Both the position numbers and the translations under genes were made by a program. From contig CAZMVU010000028.1 of assembly GCA_964569295.1 (NCBI GenBank), positions 1 through 33,196 of the forward strand: a stretch of 33,196 nt of DNA, given 5' to 3'. Shown one piece after another: positions 22,547 to 30,368 of this stretch. Each line of letters begins with the position of its first letter. Positions within the stretch are counted from its first letter, which is position 1. Below the pieces are notes generated by a model, which saw nothing but the letters and a program-made list of their open reading frames with translations, was not told where the DNA came from and did no database searches. The DNA comes from CAZMVU01 sp964569295. Its GTDB lineage: Bacteria; Hydrogenedentota; Hydrogenedentia; Hydrogenedentales; JAGMZX01.

Positions 22547-24034
22547 ATGCGCTTACAATCATGGCTGGCCCTGCTCGTCGCCGTGCTGCTCACTGCCGTT
22601 CATGCTGTTGCCGAGTCGGCAGACGGCGCCGACACGGAAACCAGCGGGGAGTCGGACGACTTGGTGAACGAGGCGCGCACCGGTGAGCTTACCGGCGCCT
22701 TTGACGATCTGGCAGAGGGTTACGCCGAGCGGCCCATGGAAACCGTGCGCGCCGCCCTCGATGATCCCGCGTTCGACACGGCGAAGCAGCACGCCTTCTA
22801 TGCCGACTATTTCGCGGAACAGCCGTTTACGGAGGGCCATGTGGATTTCTGGGTACATTTCATTCGCGCCGCTTCCGGTGAGGAGGCCATCGCGCGGGCG
22901 CACGCTTCCGCCGTGTGCGCCTTCGAGGCGCTGGCTGCCTCGGATGATCGCGTACCGCGGGATCTGGCGATGTTCGATCGCAGCCTGGGCTGGATCCACG
23001 ACACGCGCGATTGGTTGAACGAGGCGCAATGGACGCCGCTCTCGGAGGCCATGGAGCTGGCACTGGACGAGCGCCCCCTGAATACCATGGTCATGTTGCG
23101 CGGCGCCGCCCCGGAGGCCGAGGGGCAAGCCCAATCCCGCGAACAAAACGACCGGGCCGTCCACCTGGCCATGCAGGCCTGTCTCACGCTCGCACCGTTG
23201 GCTGAACCCGATCGCCTGGGCCGGTTGCTCACCCTGCCCGAGCCAGTCAGCGCCTTTTACACACGCACCGCCTTGTTCCTGTTCGATGGGGGCGCACTCT
23301 CGCAGGCGCAACGCACCAGCCTTGCCAGTCTGTACGCAGCGGTGCCGGGAAACCTGCACAACGTCCGGGTGTTGATAGTGCCCGAGGCCATCGGGGCCGA
23401 TGTGGCCAATGCCGATCTTGCGGCCGGCGGCATCGTGCTGGATGTGGCAACCATCCCCATGGACGCCCTGTCCGACCCCGCGCTGTTCGTCCCACGTGTC
23501 GGGTATCGCAGCGCACCCAAGTTCACGATCGACGCCGCAGCCCGCCTCATGCGCGTGGTGCAGCAGGTGCAGTTCAATCGGCGGCCTGGTCTTGTCGCGT
23601 GGCGTAATGCCATCCTCGCGCGCGCCGGCAACCGGAAAGAACGCTATATCCGCCGCGATGTGCCGCCGCAGGCATTTCAGGCAAACCCGGACGACTTACT
23701 GCCGCTCACGGCCCAACTCTGGTTTATCGATTCCCGGCGCGCCTTTTTTCAGGCCATGCAACTCCTCAAGCTCAAAGAGAACGAAGCGCTCGATGCCGTG
23801 CTCCTGCTCAGCGATGTCCTATCCGGCGGCAGCATGCAGACCCTAACCTTTGAAACCAGCGAAGCCGGCATTGTACAAGCGGCGCCCGCGGCCGTGCGCC
23901 GAACCCCGGGAGGCGCCGGCCTCGCCATTGTCACCGGCATTGCGATGGGCGGACAGCTCTGGAGCTTCGAGATGAATGAGGCCGGCGGGGTTGTGCGCTA
24001 TTTCAACAGCGGGGCCGGCGGCGCCCCGCGTTGA
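22547..24034 (+). CDS. Secreted protein of unknown function
   Basis: 495 aa. A clear signal peptide runs to about residue 22 (MRLQSWLALLVAVLLTAVHAVA). The mature part is Ala-rich and mostly helical in the first half, with a central segment VRVLIVPEAIGADVANADLAAGGIVLDVATIPMD (about 272-305) that looks like alternating strands and helices. I recognise no catalytic motif; in particular no HExxH zinc site is present, although parts of 355-425 superficially recall secreted peptidase-like domains. AAGGAAG precedes the ATG at good spacing. It is transcribed divergently from the radical SAM pair and followed, 166 bases on, by a ferredoxin gene. It could be exported for the same pathway, but that is only context. 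Confidence 0.7.
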   Translation: MRLQSWLALLVAVLLTAVHAVAESADGADTETSGESDDLVNEARTGELTGAFDDLAEGYAERPMETVRAALDDPAFDTAKQHAFYADYFAEQPFTEGHVDFWVHFIRAASGEEAIARAHASAVCAFEALAASDDRVPRDLAMFDRSLGWIHDTRDWLNEAQWTPLSEAMELALDERPLNTMVMLRGAAPEAEGQAQSREQNDRAVHLAMQACLTLAPLAEPDRLGRLLTLPEPVSAFYTRTALFLFDGGALSQAQRTSLASLYAAVPGNLHNVRVLIVPEAIGADVANADLAAGGIVLDVATIPMDALSDPALFVPRVGYRSAPKFTIDAAARLMRVVQQVQFNRRPGLVAWRNAILARAGNRKERYIRRDVPPQAFQANPDDLLPLTAQLWFIDSRRAFFQAMQLLKLKENEALDAVLLLSDVLSGGSMQTLTFETSEAGIVQAAPAAVRRTPGGAGLAIVTGIAMGGQLWSFEMNEAGGVVRYFNSGAGGAPR

Positions 24035-24200
24035 ATGCAAAGCCCGCAAGCTGTGTAATCCTTCACCCGTATGGCGCAAGACGGCGCATGGCAAACGGCT
24101 GAAGAATTCCGGAAGGTGGAAGGTTTCGCCTGGTTTATGCGTTTCCCGTTCCAGGGGCGGCATGTGGGGGTTATGCACCCCAAGACAGAACGGAGCGGCT

Positions 24201-24470
24201 ATGAACACCCGCATACTGTGTGATTCTATGTGCGTTGTCGTGTGTATAGACGGCGATTGCAAGGCGAACGGCGCCCGGAAACTCTATAAGAAGCTCGATA
24301 AGCGCATCAAAAACAGCGCCCTGAAGAGGCTCGTGCGGCTCAGCACATGTGAATGCGTGGGTGCGTGTGGTAAAGGGCCGCATGTGTTCGTTTACCCGGG
24401 CGGCACCTGGTACTACCAAGTCAAGCCCAAAGACGCCGCGGAGATCGCAGCGGCCCTCGAAAGGACGTAA
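24201..24470 (+). CDS. Thioredoxin-like [2Fe-2S] ferredoxin
   Basis: 89 aa. The cluster pattern of the thioredoxin-like ferredoxins is visible: Cys15-x4-Cys20 (CIDGDCKANGARKLYKKL), then Cys52-x3-Cys56 in TCECVGACGKGPHVFVYPGGTWYYQVKP. Extra cysteines lie at 7, 11 and 50. The GKGP-x4-YPxGxWY stretch is the typical end of the fold. Such proteins carry electrons or serve as Fe-S carriers, for example in hydrogenase-like complexes; the partner here is unknown. GGAG lies five bases before the ATG. It is on the plus strand after the secreted protein gene, convergent with metF. It might supply electrons to the radical SAM pair, but nothing in the sequence proves it. Confidence 0.85.
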   Translation: MNTRILCDSMCVVVCIDGDCKANGARKLYKKLDKRIKNSALKRLVRLSTCECVGACGKGPHVFVYPGGTWYYQVKPKDAAEIAAALERT

Positions 24471-24764
24471 GGACGGTTGCGTAAAACGGCCGGCAACACA
24501 GCGTGGTATCCACGCCAGGAAAGCGGCCGTGGCCCAAATACACAACCTGGTGCAGTGTGGTGAACATTGTACTGTAACGGGTCACTGATTCGCCGTGGGC
24601 GCTTCAACAGGCCGAGCCCGGGGAAAAATGCCGGCCTGGTCCGGTGGCTTCCCACCGTCGCGGCGATGGCGGCAAGAAGGCGGGGATGACGGGGCGCCCT
24701 TCCTCCCGCAGGCCCGTTCCTTCATCGGCTTGCCCAGGCCCGCCCCCCTTTTGGCTTGCCGCCG
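24471..24764. terminator. Convergent gap with two hairpins
   Basis: No gene. GCGTGG-TAT-CCACGC (24501-24515) lies 31 bases after the ferredoxin stop and has no T-run. CGGTGG-CTTC-CCACCG (24642-24657) lies downstream of metF on the minus strand and is followed, after a CCGG-bounded block, by ATTTTT, so it may end the metF transcript. Confidence 0.4.
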
Positions 24765-25664
24765 CTATGCTTGCCGCACGGCCCCGTCCGCGCGTTGCGA
24801 CAGGTTGAGTGCCCGGCAGATGAATGCCGCGGCGCGCGACTTGTTGAGCACGTAGAAGTGTACGCCGGGCACACCTTGCTCGACCAGTTCTTCGACCTGG
24901 CGGGTGGCGTAGTAGAGGCCCACGAGGAACTGACCTTCCTCGTCGGTCTGCGCCTCGAGGCGTTCCAGGAGTTTTGGCGGCAGATTGGCACCGCACATGG
25001 TGGCGATCTTCGTGATCTGCGGCAGGCTGACGACGGGCAGCACGCCGGGGATAATGGGTACGTGGATCCCTTCGCGCTCGCAACGGTCGCGAAAGCGGTA
25101 GAAATCGCAGTTGTCATAGAATAACTGCGTAATCACGGCATCCGCGCCGGCGTCCACCTTGCGCTTGAGATGCTGCATGTCCTTGGCGCGGCTCGGCGCC
25201 TCGGGATGCGTTTCCGGGTAGCCGCCCACGGCGATGCCGAACTGCGGAAACTCTTCGCGGATAAAACGTACAAGGTCTTCGCCATACCGGAACCGGCTGT
25301 CCGTGGGTACAAAATCCTTCTCGCCCTGGGGTGGATCGCCGCGCAAGGCCACCACGAAACGCACCCCCATCGCCGCCGCCTGTTGCAGGTAATCGCGCAG
25401 GTCCGCTTCTGTAGCGCCCGCGCAGGTGAGGTGCGAAGCCACGGGTATGCCCGGATGTTCGTCGATAATGCGGCGCAGCACCATGAGCGTGCGCTCGTGA
25501 GTCGAACCACCGGCGCCATAGGTGCAGGTAATGAAGGACGGTCCACAGGCCACGAGCTCCTTGAGATCGTGAAAAAGGTTCTCCATCCCCTTTTCGGTTT
25601 TGGGCGGAAAGAGCTCGAACGAGATCGTAAGCTGATCTTGTGCGTACATTTCAGCGAGATTCAC
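24765..25664 (-). CDS. metF: Methylenetetrahydrofolate reductase (MetF)
   Basis: 299 aa, the length of bacterial MetF (E. coli 296). It reduces 5,10-methylene-THF to 5-methyl-THF using FAD and NAD(P)H, supplying the methyl group for methionine. Visible family features are SFELFPPKTEKG (Glu17, matching the catalytic Glu28 in E. coli), ITCTYGAGGSTHERT, HLTCAGAT, VALRGDPP, VGGYPETHPEAPS, and ITQLFYDNCDFYRFRDRCE. It is the catalytic barrel only, without the eukaryotic regulatory part. The start is probably GTG 25664, seven bases after GGGGA; the ATG five codons later has no ribosome site. A long structured leader lies upstream. It is read in the same direction as ccsA but 325 bases away, so it is a separate unit. 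Confidence 0.95.
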   Translation of the reverse strand: MNLAEMYAQDQLTISFELFPPKTEKGMENLFHDLKELVACGPSFITCTYGAGGSTHERTLMVLRRIIDEHPGIPVASHLTCAGATEADLRDYLQQAAAMGVRFVVALRGDPPQGEKDFVPTDSRFRYGEDLVRFIREEFPQFGIAVGGYPETHPEAPSRAKDMQHLKRKVDAGADAVITQLFYDNCDFYRFRDRCEREGIHVPIIPGVLPVVSLPQITKIATMCGANLPPKLLERLEAQTDEEGQFLVGLYYATRQVEELVEQGVPGVHFYVLNKSRAAAFICRALNLSQRADGAVRQA

Positions 25665-25989
25665 AACGCATTCCCCTGCACAGGCGCCATGGACGGTCAT
25701 GGCACGTGCGCTATTCAGCCGGGCCAATAGCTGCGGCCGCGCGAGCCCCGGGCGCGGGGTGTGTGGCCCACGCGGGAACAAGAGACGCCGCCCACAACCC
25801 CAACCGTGGTACACGGGGCACACGCCCCCTCGCGGCCGGTGCGTTTCACAACGCCTGGTATTGTAGGAACCCCGGCGGGGCTGTGCAAAGACACCGAGTG
25901 CGAATAGGCGCCCCGCATGAAAGCTGCGAACGCGGCGCATGAAGTCAGGCCGCCGCCGTCATTTGCGCGGGGCTTGCCCGGCCGGCCGC
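25665..25989 (-). promoter_or_regulatory. metF promoter and structured leader
   Basis: On the minus strand TTGCAC (25883-25888), a 17-base spacer and TACAAT (25860-25865) form a good promoter, with a start near 25853 and a leader of about 190 bases before the GTG. The spacer itself is palindromic: CCCCG-G-CGGGG, at 25870-25880. The leader has two GC-rich hairpins, GGGGC-ACAC-GCCCC (25815-25828) and CCCCG-GGCG-CGGGG (25746-25759). I do not recognise a SAM, SAH, THF or cobalamin riboswitch in it. Confidence 0.45.
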
Positions 25990-28008
25990 TTACGCGCCGG
26001 TTTGCAGGGAGGGGGTTTGCTGTTTGTCCGGCGGGGGCCGTTTGTCCAGAAGCCACACGAGACCGCCGAGGAGCAACACGACGCACTCGGCGCCCCAGTA
26101 GACCATGAGCGTGCGCCAGATGCCGTGGGTGAAGCCGTAGCTGTGGAGCCCCACGCCCAGCAGGTTCACGCCCCACCAGGAGAACGCCACCACCATGGCA
26201 AGCACGATGGCGCTCATATGCACGCCGAGATCGCGGATATAGAGACCGAGGCGCGCATGGAGAATGATGAGTCCCCACAGCACGATGAGCAGGGCGCCGT
26301 TTTCCTTCGGATCCCAGCCCCAGAACCGGCCCCAGCTGTCGTTCGCCCAGATACCGCCGAGCACGGTGCCCACCATGGCGAATAACACGCCAAAGCACAC
26401 CACGCCATAAACCATGCGGGTGAGGCCGCGGTAGGCCTCGGGGTTGGCACGCTTGATGCCCAATAGCCGCCCGAATATGTAGAGGTGGGCCAATGCACCG
26501 GCGAACAGCCCCGCGCCATACCCCATGGTCACGGTGGTCACGTGCGTGGCAAGCCAGAAGTTGGTGTCGAGCACGGCGATTAGCGACGGCATGGTGTCGA
26601 CACCTTCCTTCGCCTCGTAGCTGAACGAGAGGAACAGGCCCACCATGCCGAGGAACGCGCCCATGCTCAGCGCGATGCGCCGCCGGTTGATGTATTCGAC
26701 GGCCAGCGCCACCACCACCACCACCGCCGTGACGAAGAGCAGGGTTTCATACAGGGTTGTCACCGGCGGACGCGCGCGGATGACGCTGCGCAGGGTAATG
26801 CTCACAATGAGCAGCGCCGTGGGCACGCACACCGCGATCGGCCCGATCCACTGCAGTATGCGGCTCGCCGGGAACAACCACGAGAACGCCACCACCAGAA
26901 AACTCAACACGTACAACACGAGCGCGTAGTAGAGGAACTGCCAGTTGTAGTAGAAGACTTCGATCGGCACCTTGCTGTATTCGCCGCGCGCCCGCGCCAT
27001 GGAAACGAGGCGCGCCTCGAGATCTTCCAGGGCGCTCACGAACGCGACCGCCTGTGCATCGCCCCCGCCGCCAGCTGCAAGAAACGCCGGCGCATTGGCC
27101 GCCATCTCCTCGAAATCGCGGAGAATCGGCATGAGGTTCGTCTGTGTTTCCGCGCGGTCCACAAGACTCGGCACCATACCCGGGGATACCCACTCTTTTT
27201 CCGTGGGATCGGGATGCGGCACCATCGCGATGCTGTCCGCCCGCTGCAGCAGGCTCAACAGCTCACGGTAGACGCCCTGGATCGCCTCCTGTTCCCGGCT
27301 GAGCTGTTCCTGGCTCAGATCCTCCCTGTGCGTGGACAGTTCATGGGCGACCGCCGCCATGAGCGCGACGGCCTTGCTCGTGGGCACACTATCACCCTCG
27401 GCGGCCGCGGCCAGCGCGGTATCCGCCGGCACGGCAAGTTCAACGCGCGCAAAGTCGAGAAAATGGATCAGCCCCTCGAACCGGAGCACATTGTGCGCCA
27501 GGTCGGCTATCTGCTGCTCGGCGGAGGTACGCGCGTTGCGATCAATTTGGTCGTACTGTGAACCGAGTTCCATGAGCTTGTCGCGCCCTGCGGCCAGTTC
27601 GGCATAGCTGTAGCGATCGCGCTTCTTCTCGTGCTGCGCCACGCCTATCGCTTCGATGGCCTCGTAGGAATTGACCACGAAGTTCGGGTAGGTACGCGCA
27701 ATTTCGGGGAAGAACAGGCAGTCCAGCATCCACTGCAAGTGATCACGTTCTTCGCCACCGGGCGTTTCCACCGCGCGTTTGCCGTTCAAGCTCAGCAGCG
27801 TGAACTGGGCCAGCGTGTCCAGCGGTTTCACCCGGCCACCCTCCTGGACCGGAAGGCGCGCAAAGGTGTCCAGCACTTCCGTATCCCACTGGGGAGGTTG
27901 CGGGGCCGTATCGGCGCCGCCGGTTTCCTGTGCGCCGGCAAAGGGCGCCGCGATCAGCAGGGCCAGGGTGATAGCCATGGACTGCGGGGAAAAGATCATG
28001 CGGTTCAT
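25990..28008 (-). CDS. ccsA: Cytochrome c biogenesis protein CcsA (System II) with long N-terminal extension
   Basis: 672 aa. The signal sequence is at 1-26 (MNRMIFSPQSMAITLALLIAAPFAGA). A periplasmic-type region up to about 380 is followed by eight or so transmembrane segments and the heme-handling WWD-type motif, here WANDSWGRFWGWDPKENG (Trp563 to Glu569). Conserved His is in HLY, LIILHARLG and GLHSYGF. CcsA with ResB transports heme and attaches it to cytochrome c outside the membrane. Typical CcsA is about 300 residues; the first half is a large lineage-type extension (residues 31-380) with heptad-like charged helices. Its ATG overlaps the ResB stop (ATGA); AGGAG precedes it. The last gene of the pair. 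Confidence 0.92.
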   Translation of the reverse strand: MNRMIFSPQSMAITLALLIAAPFAGAQETGGADTAPQPPQWDTEVLDTFARLPVQEGGRVKPLDTLAQFTLLSLNGKRAVETPGGEERDHLQWMLDCLFFPEIARTYPNFVVNSYEAIEAIGVAQHEKKRDRYSYAELAAGRDKLMELGSQYDQIDRNARTSAEQQIADLAHNVLRFEGLIHFLDFARVELAVPADTALAAAAEGDSVPTSKAVALMAAVAHELSTHREDLSQEQLSREQEAIQGVYRELLSLLQRADSIAMVPHPDPTEKEWVSPGMVPSLVDRAETQTNLMPILRDFEEMAANAPAFLAAGGGGDAQAVAFVSALEDLEARLVSMARARGEYSKVPIEVFYYNWQFLYYALVLYVLSFLVVAFSWLFPASRILQWIGPIAVCVPTALLIVSITLRSVIRARPPVTTLYETLLFVTAVVVVVALAVEYINRRRIALSMGAFLGMVGLFLSFSYEAKEGVDTMPSLIAVLDTNFWLATHVTTVTMGYGAGLFAGALAHLYIFGRLLGIKRANPEAYRGLTRMVYGVVCFGVLFAMVGTVLGGIWANDSWGRFWGWDPKENGALLIVLWGLIILHARLGLYIRDLGVHMSAIVLAMVVAFSWWGVNLLGVGLHSYGFTHGIWRTLMVYWGAECVVLLLGGLVWLLDKRPPPDKQQTPSLQTGA

Positions 28009-29189
28009 GCGCGGCTCCTGTTCTGTCGCTTCAGGTGCGCGAGTAGTTTCTGCATAAAATGCAGGGCCATGCCAAAGGAAATCACGACGCATGCATACAG
28101 CGGCCACTGGTCGGCCGGGTTGCGTACGACCTCGAATACCGAGAAGAGCGCCTGGTCCGGGGCGGCGTTCTGCGGTCCCCACGAGGCCTGGAAGAAGGTG
28201 TAGCCCTTGTGGCGCAGGGGTTCGTTCATGCGGATAGTGATGCGCCGCTGCGAACCGTCTTCAATCTTCGTGACTTCGCTCTCGAAGTTGCTGGCCATAC
28301 GCGTGCCCGGGTGCATCTCATGGATGAAATTATCGAGGCGTATCGTGAAAGGTATGGGAAATTCCTTCTTGCGCAGCTTCACGGCGTAGCGCGCGCCACC
28401 GGCCGTGAAGGTCCACGGCGCCTGGGCGTAGCCGAAAAGAATGCCCGCGTGCGAGTCACCCTCCGGCGTAATCGCGGTGGCATAGGCGCCGGCCGCGTTG
28501 GCCTCGGCCTGCTTGGCCGGTTCAAGCCGCTCGAGCCGGAATCCGTCTATACCCTGCGCCGCGGCCACGGCGGGCTGGGGCTGGCAGTTACGCATATAGC
28601 CCTCGATCAACAAGTCGAAGGGCAAGCCGGGGTGCTGGAACGTGCGCGCGCCGCCCGATTCCAGATCGGTGAACAGTTCACCGGGGATGATGTATGCTTT
28701 GCCCGCATTGGCGCCCTCGGTGGCCGTTACCGTGATTTCCCAGTCGTGATAACTGCGAATGGTACGCGCACTCTCTCCCTCATAGAGCTGCATGTAGCCA
28801 CGCTGAGAGAACTCATTCGTTACGAAACCGCCCAGCAGCAGCAGCAGAATGCCCCCGTGCGTGATGAGCATGCCCGGGCGCCGCCAGTTCTTAGGTGCGC
28901 GAATGATGGCGCCCAGCAGTATATTCACGAACAAGACAACGAGCAGGAGATACGCCCCGGGCAGCAAGACGGGCAGGGCCGCCCCGCCCACCACGGGCAG
29001 GGCCTCCGGCATCCTGAACTCGTGCACGAGATAGAACGACTCGAAGTACTTCTTCTGCGCCTCGAAAAGGCCCATCTCGACTTGGGCGATGGTGCCCAGC
29101 AAGGTCAAGACAAGGAGGAAGAACAGTACCACGATGGCCAGCCCGTACGAGGCGAGCAGGTCAACGGATCGTTTCAGGATATTGGACAT
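28005..29189 (-). CDS. resB: ResB/CcsB cytochrome c biogenesis protein
   Basis: 394 aa. Hydrophobic segments at about 13-35, 68-94, 105-125 and near 360-378 enclose a soluble domain (about 130-355), the ResB layout. The sequence LASYGLAIVVLFFLLVLTLLGTIAQVEMGLFEAQKKYFESF and RPGMLITHGGILLLLLGGF (His111) are family hallmarks; the downstream loop has GYTFFQASW, also typical. ResB works with CcsA in holding and reducing apocytochrome c and heme at the outer face. The start is ATG 29189 with CAGGAA before it; a longer in-frame start is less likely. It is coupled to ccsA by an ATGA overlap. No thioredoxin-like ResA/CcdA gene is next to the pair, so the reductant must come from elsewhere. Confidence 0.92.
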   Translation of the reverse strand: MSNILKRSVDLLASYGLAIVVLFFLLVLTLLGTIAQVEMGLFEAQKKYFESFYLVHEFRMPEALPVVGGAALPVLLPGAYLLLVVLFVNILLGAIIRAPKNWRRPGMLITHGGILLLLLGGFVTNEFSQRGYMQLYEGESARTIRSYHDWEITVTATEGANAGKAYIIPGELFTDLESGGARTFQHPGLPFDLLIEGYMRNCQPQPAVAAAQGIDGFRLERLEPAKQAEANAAGAYATAITPEGDSHAGILFGYAQAPWTFTAGGARYAVKLRKKEFPIPFTIRLDNFIHEMHPGTRMASNFESEVTKIEDGSQRRITIRMNEPLRHKGYTFFQASWGPQNAAPDQALFSVFEVVRNPADQWPLYACVVISFGMALHFMQKLLAHLKRQNRSRA

Positions 29190-29343
29190 ACCGGATTCCT
29201 GTTCATGATTACGGCCGGTCGCGGAACGTCGGGCACATAAGCACTGCTGCCAGACGGCCTGGGCCGGCAAAACATCGCTTGCTGGGTCATGATGTCTGGG
29301 ATCATGGCGGGCGTTTCCAACGCAGGGGCTGTGCGCCGCAACC

Positions 29344-30195
29344 TCAACGCAACGAGGCGCAAAACGCGAGGAAGTTCTCTTTTTCCGCGTCTATGACCGC
29401 GCTTGGCCCCGTCATGAGCACGAACACGCTGAAGTTATCGAGCGGGCAGATAAGGCCGAGCATCTTCTGGCCGGCCTTCGTATTTCCATCCATGTCCGTG
29501 TAAGCCCCCTCGACCGTCATAAAGGTGGCTTCGCGGCCAAGGCACGGCTTCTTGGGCAGCGCGTCGATTTCCCCGGCGCTCAGCGGCGGCTGGCCCATCT
29601 GTTGCCGCCACCGGTTCACGTTCGCCTCCACCCCGCCCGCGCGGTCCGGCAGCATAAACACACGGCACTCCGCTTCGTTGTCCGGCCCGGCAAAAAACGT
29701 GACGAGCCGCATGGGCTTCTCGGGTCCCTCATCCCACGCCTCCGGGACGGTCCAGGTGAGCTGCGCCGGATCGATGGTATCGCCGCGTTCACCGTCCCCA
29801 GCCGGTGCATCCGGGGCAGCCGGTGCATCCGGGTCAGCCGGTGCATCCGGGGCAGCCGGGTCAGCCGGGTCAGCCGGTGCATCCGGGTCAGCCGGTGCAT
29901 CCGGGTCAGCCGGTGCATCCGGGTCAGCCGGGTCAGCCTGTGCAGCCGGGGCGTCCGCCGGGGTATCGAGCGGCGGGTGATCTTCAGGCAGTTGTTGTTG
30001 TTGCGGCCGCTCTTGGCGTGCAAAGCCGAGGCGCTCCGCGGTGGTCATATCGGGCGCCTCAGCGGCCTCGCCGCGGGTTTCGCGCACCTCGGGGATACGC
30101 TCCCGATCGGACGGTGCGCCGCCGCATCCCATTGCAAGAACAGTGCTTACAATTAGAGTTGCCAGCAGGCCAAGAGGACGAATAAACGGGTTCAT
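29344..30195 (-). CDS. Putative lipoprotein with Pro-Ala-Asp repeat linker
   Basis: 283 aa. A signal peptide with a degenerate lipobox ends at Cys24 (VLAMGC). Residues about 79-132 are a low-complexity linker of PADPDA-type repeats, encoded by a DNA tandem repeat. Residues about 140-283 form a compact domain (LTWTVPEAWDEGPEKPMRLVTFF... AECRVFMLP... NVNRWRQQMGQPPLS... VFVLMTGPSAVIDAEKENFLAFCASL), which I recognise as a repeated type of secreted domain of unknown function. It should be membrane-anchored, with the flexible linker holding the domain away from the membrane. The ATG 30195 is chosen; the in-frame TTG upstream lies inside a hairpin. A GGGAAC promoter-like site lies upstream, so it may belong to the adjacent sigma factor's regulon. 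Confidence 0.8.
   Translation of the reverse strand: MNPFIRPLGLLATLIVSTVLAMGCGGAPSDRERIPEVRETRGEAAEAPDMTTAERLGFARQERPQQQQLPEDHPPLDTPADAPAAQADPADPDAPADPDAPADPDAPADPADPAAPDAPADPDAPAAPDAPAGDGERGDTIDPAQLTWTVPEAWDEGPEKPMRLVTFFAGPDNEAECRVFMLPDRAGGVEANVNRWRQQMGQPPLSAGEIDALPKKPCLGREATFMTVEGAYTDMDGNTKAGQKMLGLICPLDNFSVFVLMTGPSAVIDAEKENFLAFCASLR
29801..29953. repeat. 18-base tandem repeat within the lipoprotein gene
   Basis: Six units of the 18-mer GCCGGTGCATCCGGG[T/G]CA (29801-29854 and 29873-29926) are mixed with three 9-base half-units GCCGGGTCA (29855-29872, 29927-29935) and degenerate ends. In the coding (minus) sense these give PADPDA and PAD units. Every unit is a multiple of three, so gain or loss of units keeps the frame and changes only the linker length. 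Confidence 0.9.
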
Positions 30196-30227
30196 AAGCA
30201 GTGTAAGACCTCGATTGAAGCTGTGGG

Positions 30228-30258
30228 AGTCCCGGTGTTCCAAACACCGGACTACCTT
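30228..30258 (+). terminator. Perfect hairpin followed by T-run on the plus strand
   Basis: Arms CCGGTGTT (30232-30239) and AACACCGG (30243-30250) with a three-base loop are followed on the plus strand by ACTACCTTTTT. It has the form of an intrinsic terminator for rightward transcription, yet the genes on both sides are read leftward. It may block antisense transcription or fold in the lipoprotein leader. Confidence 0.5.
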
Positions 30259-30324
30259 TTTCAGGATTCATGGGCCGCGGTTGATCAACGATACGCATGT
30301 CACAACGAATAAATCAATGTGTGT

Positions 30325-30353
30325 ATTTCAGGCGGTGTGCCGCGCAGGTTCCC
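30325..30353 (-). promoter_or_regulatory. GGGAAC-N17 site upstream of the lipoprotein gene
   Basis: On the minus strand GGGAAC (30348-30353), a 17-base spacer and TGAAAT (30325-30330) lie between the anti-sigma stop and the lipoprotein start. The -35 element and spacer match those of the site in front of the ECF-type sigma gene, suggesting the same sigma factor. The start would be about 125 bases before the ATG. Confidence 0.35.
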
Positions 30354-30368
30354 ACAATGCCGGCAGGA

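Noticed and set aside
25665..25853. The metF leader considered as a known SAM or cobalamin riboswitch
   Set aside because: I could not find the conserved cores of these classes by eye; only GC-rich hairpins are evident.
28059..29240. A 393-residue plus-strand frame opposite resB
   Set aside because: Antisense to a clear membrane protein gene; the product is Arg/Gly/His-rich and has no membrane segments or motifs.
29801..29953. The tandem repeat considered as a CRISPR array
   Set aside because: Units are adjacent with no unique spacers, and they lie in frame within a gene.
29602..30185. Plus-strand frames rich in HPGQPV or SGSAGA repeats over the tandem repeat
   Set aside because: They arise because the 18-base repeat is open in several frames. 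The minus-strand frame has the signal peptide, lipobox and a folded domain.
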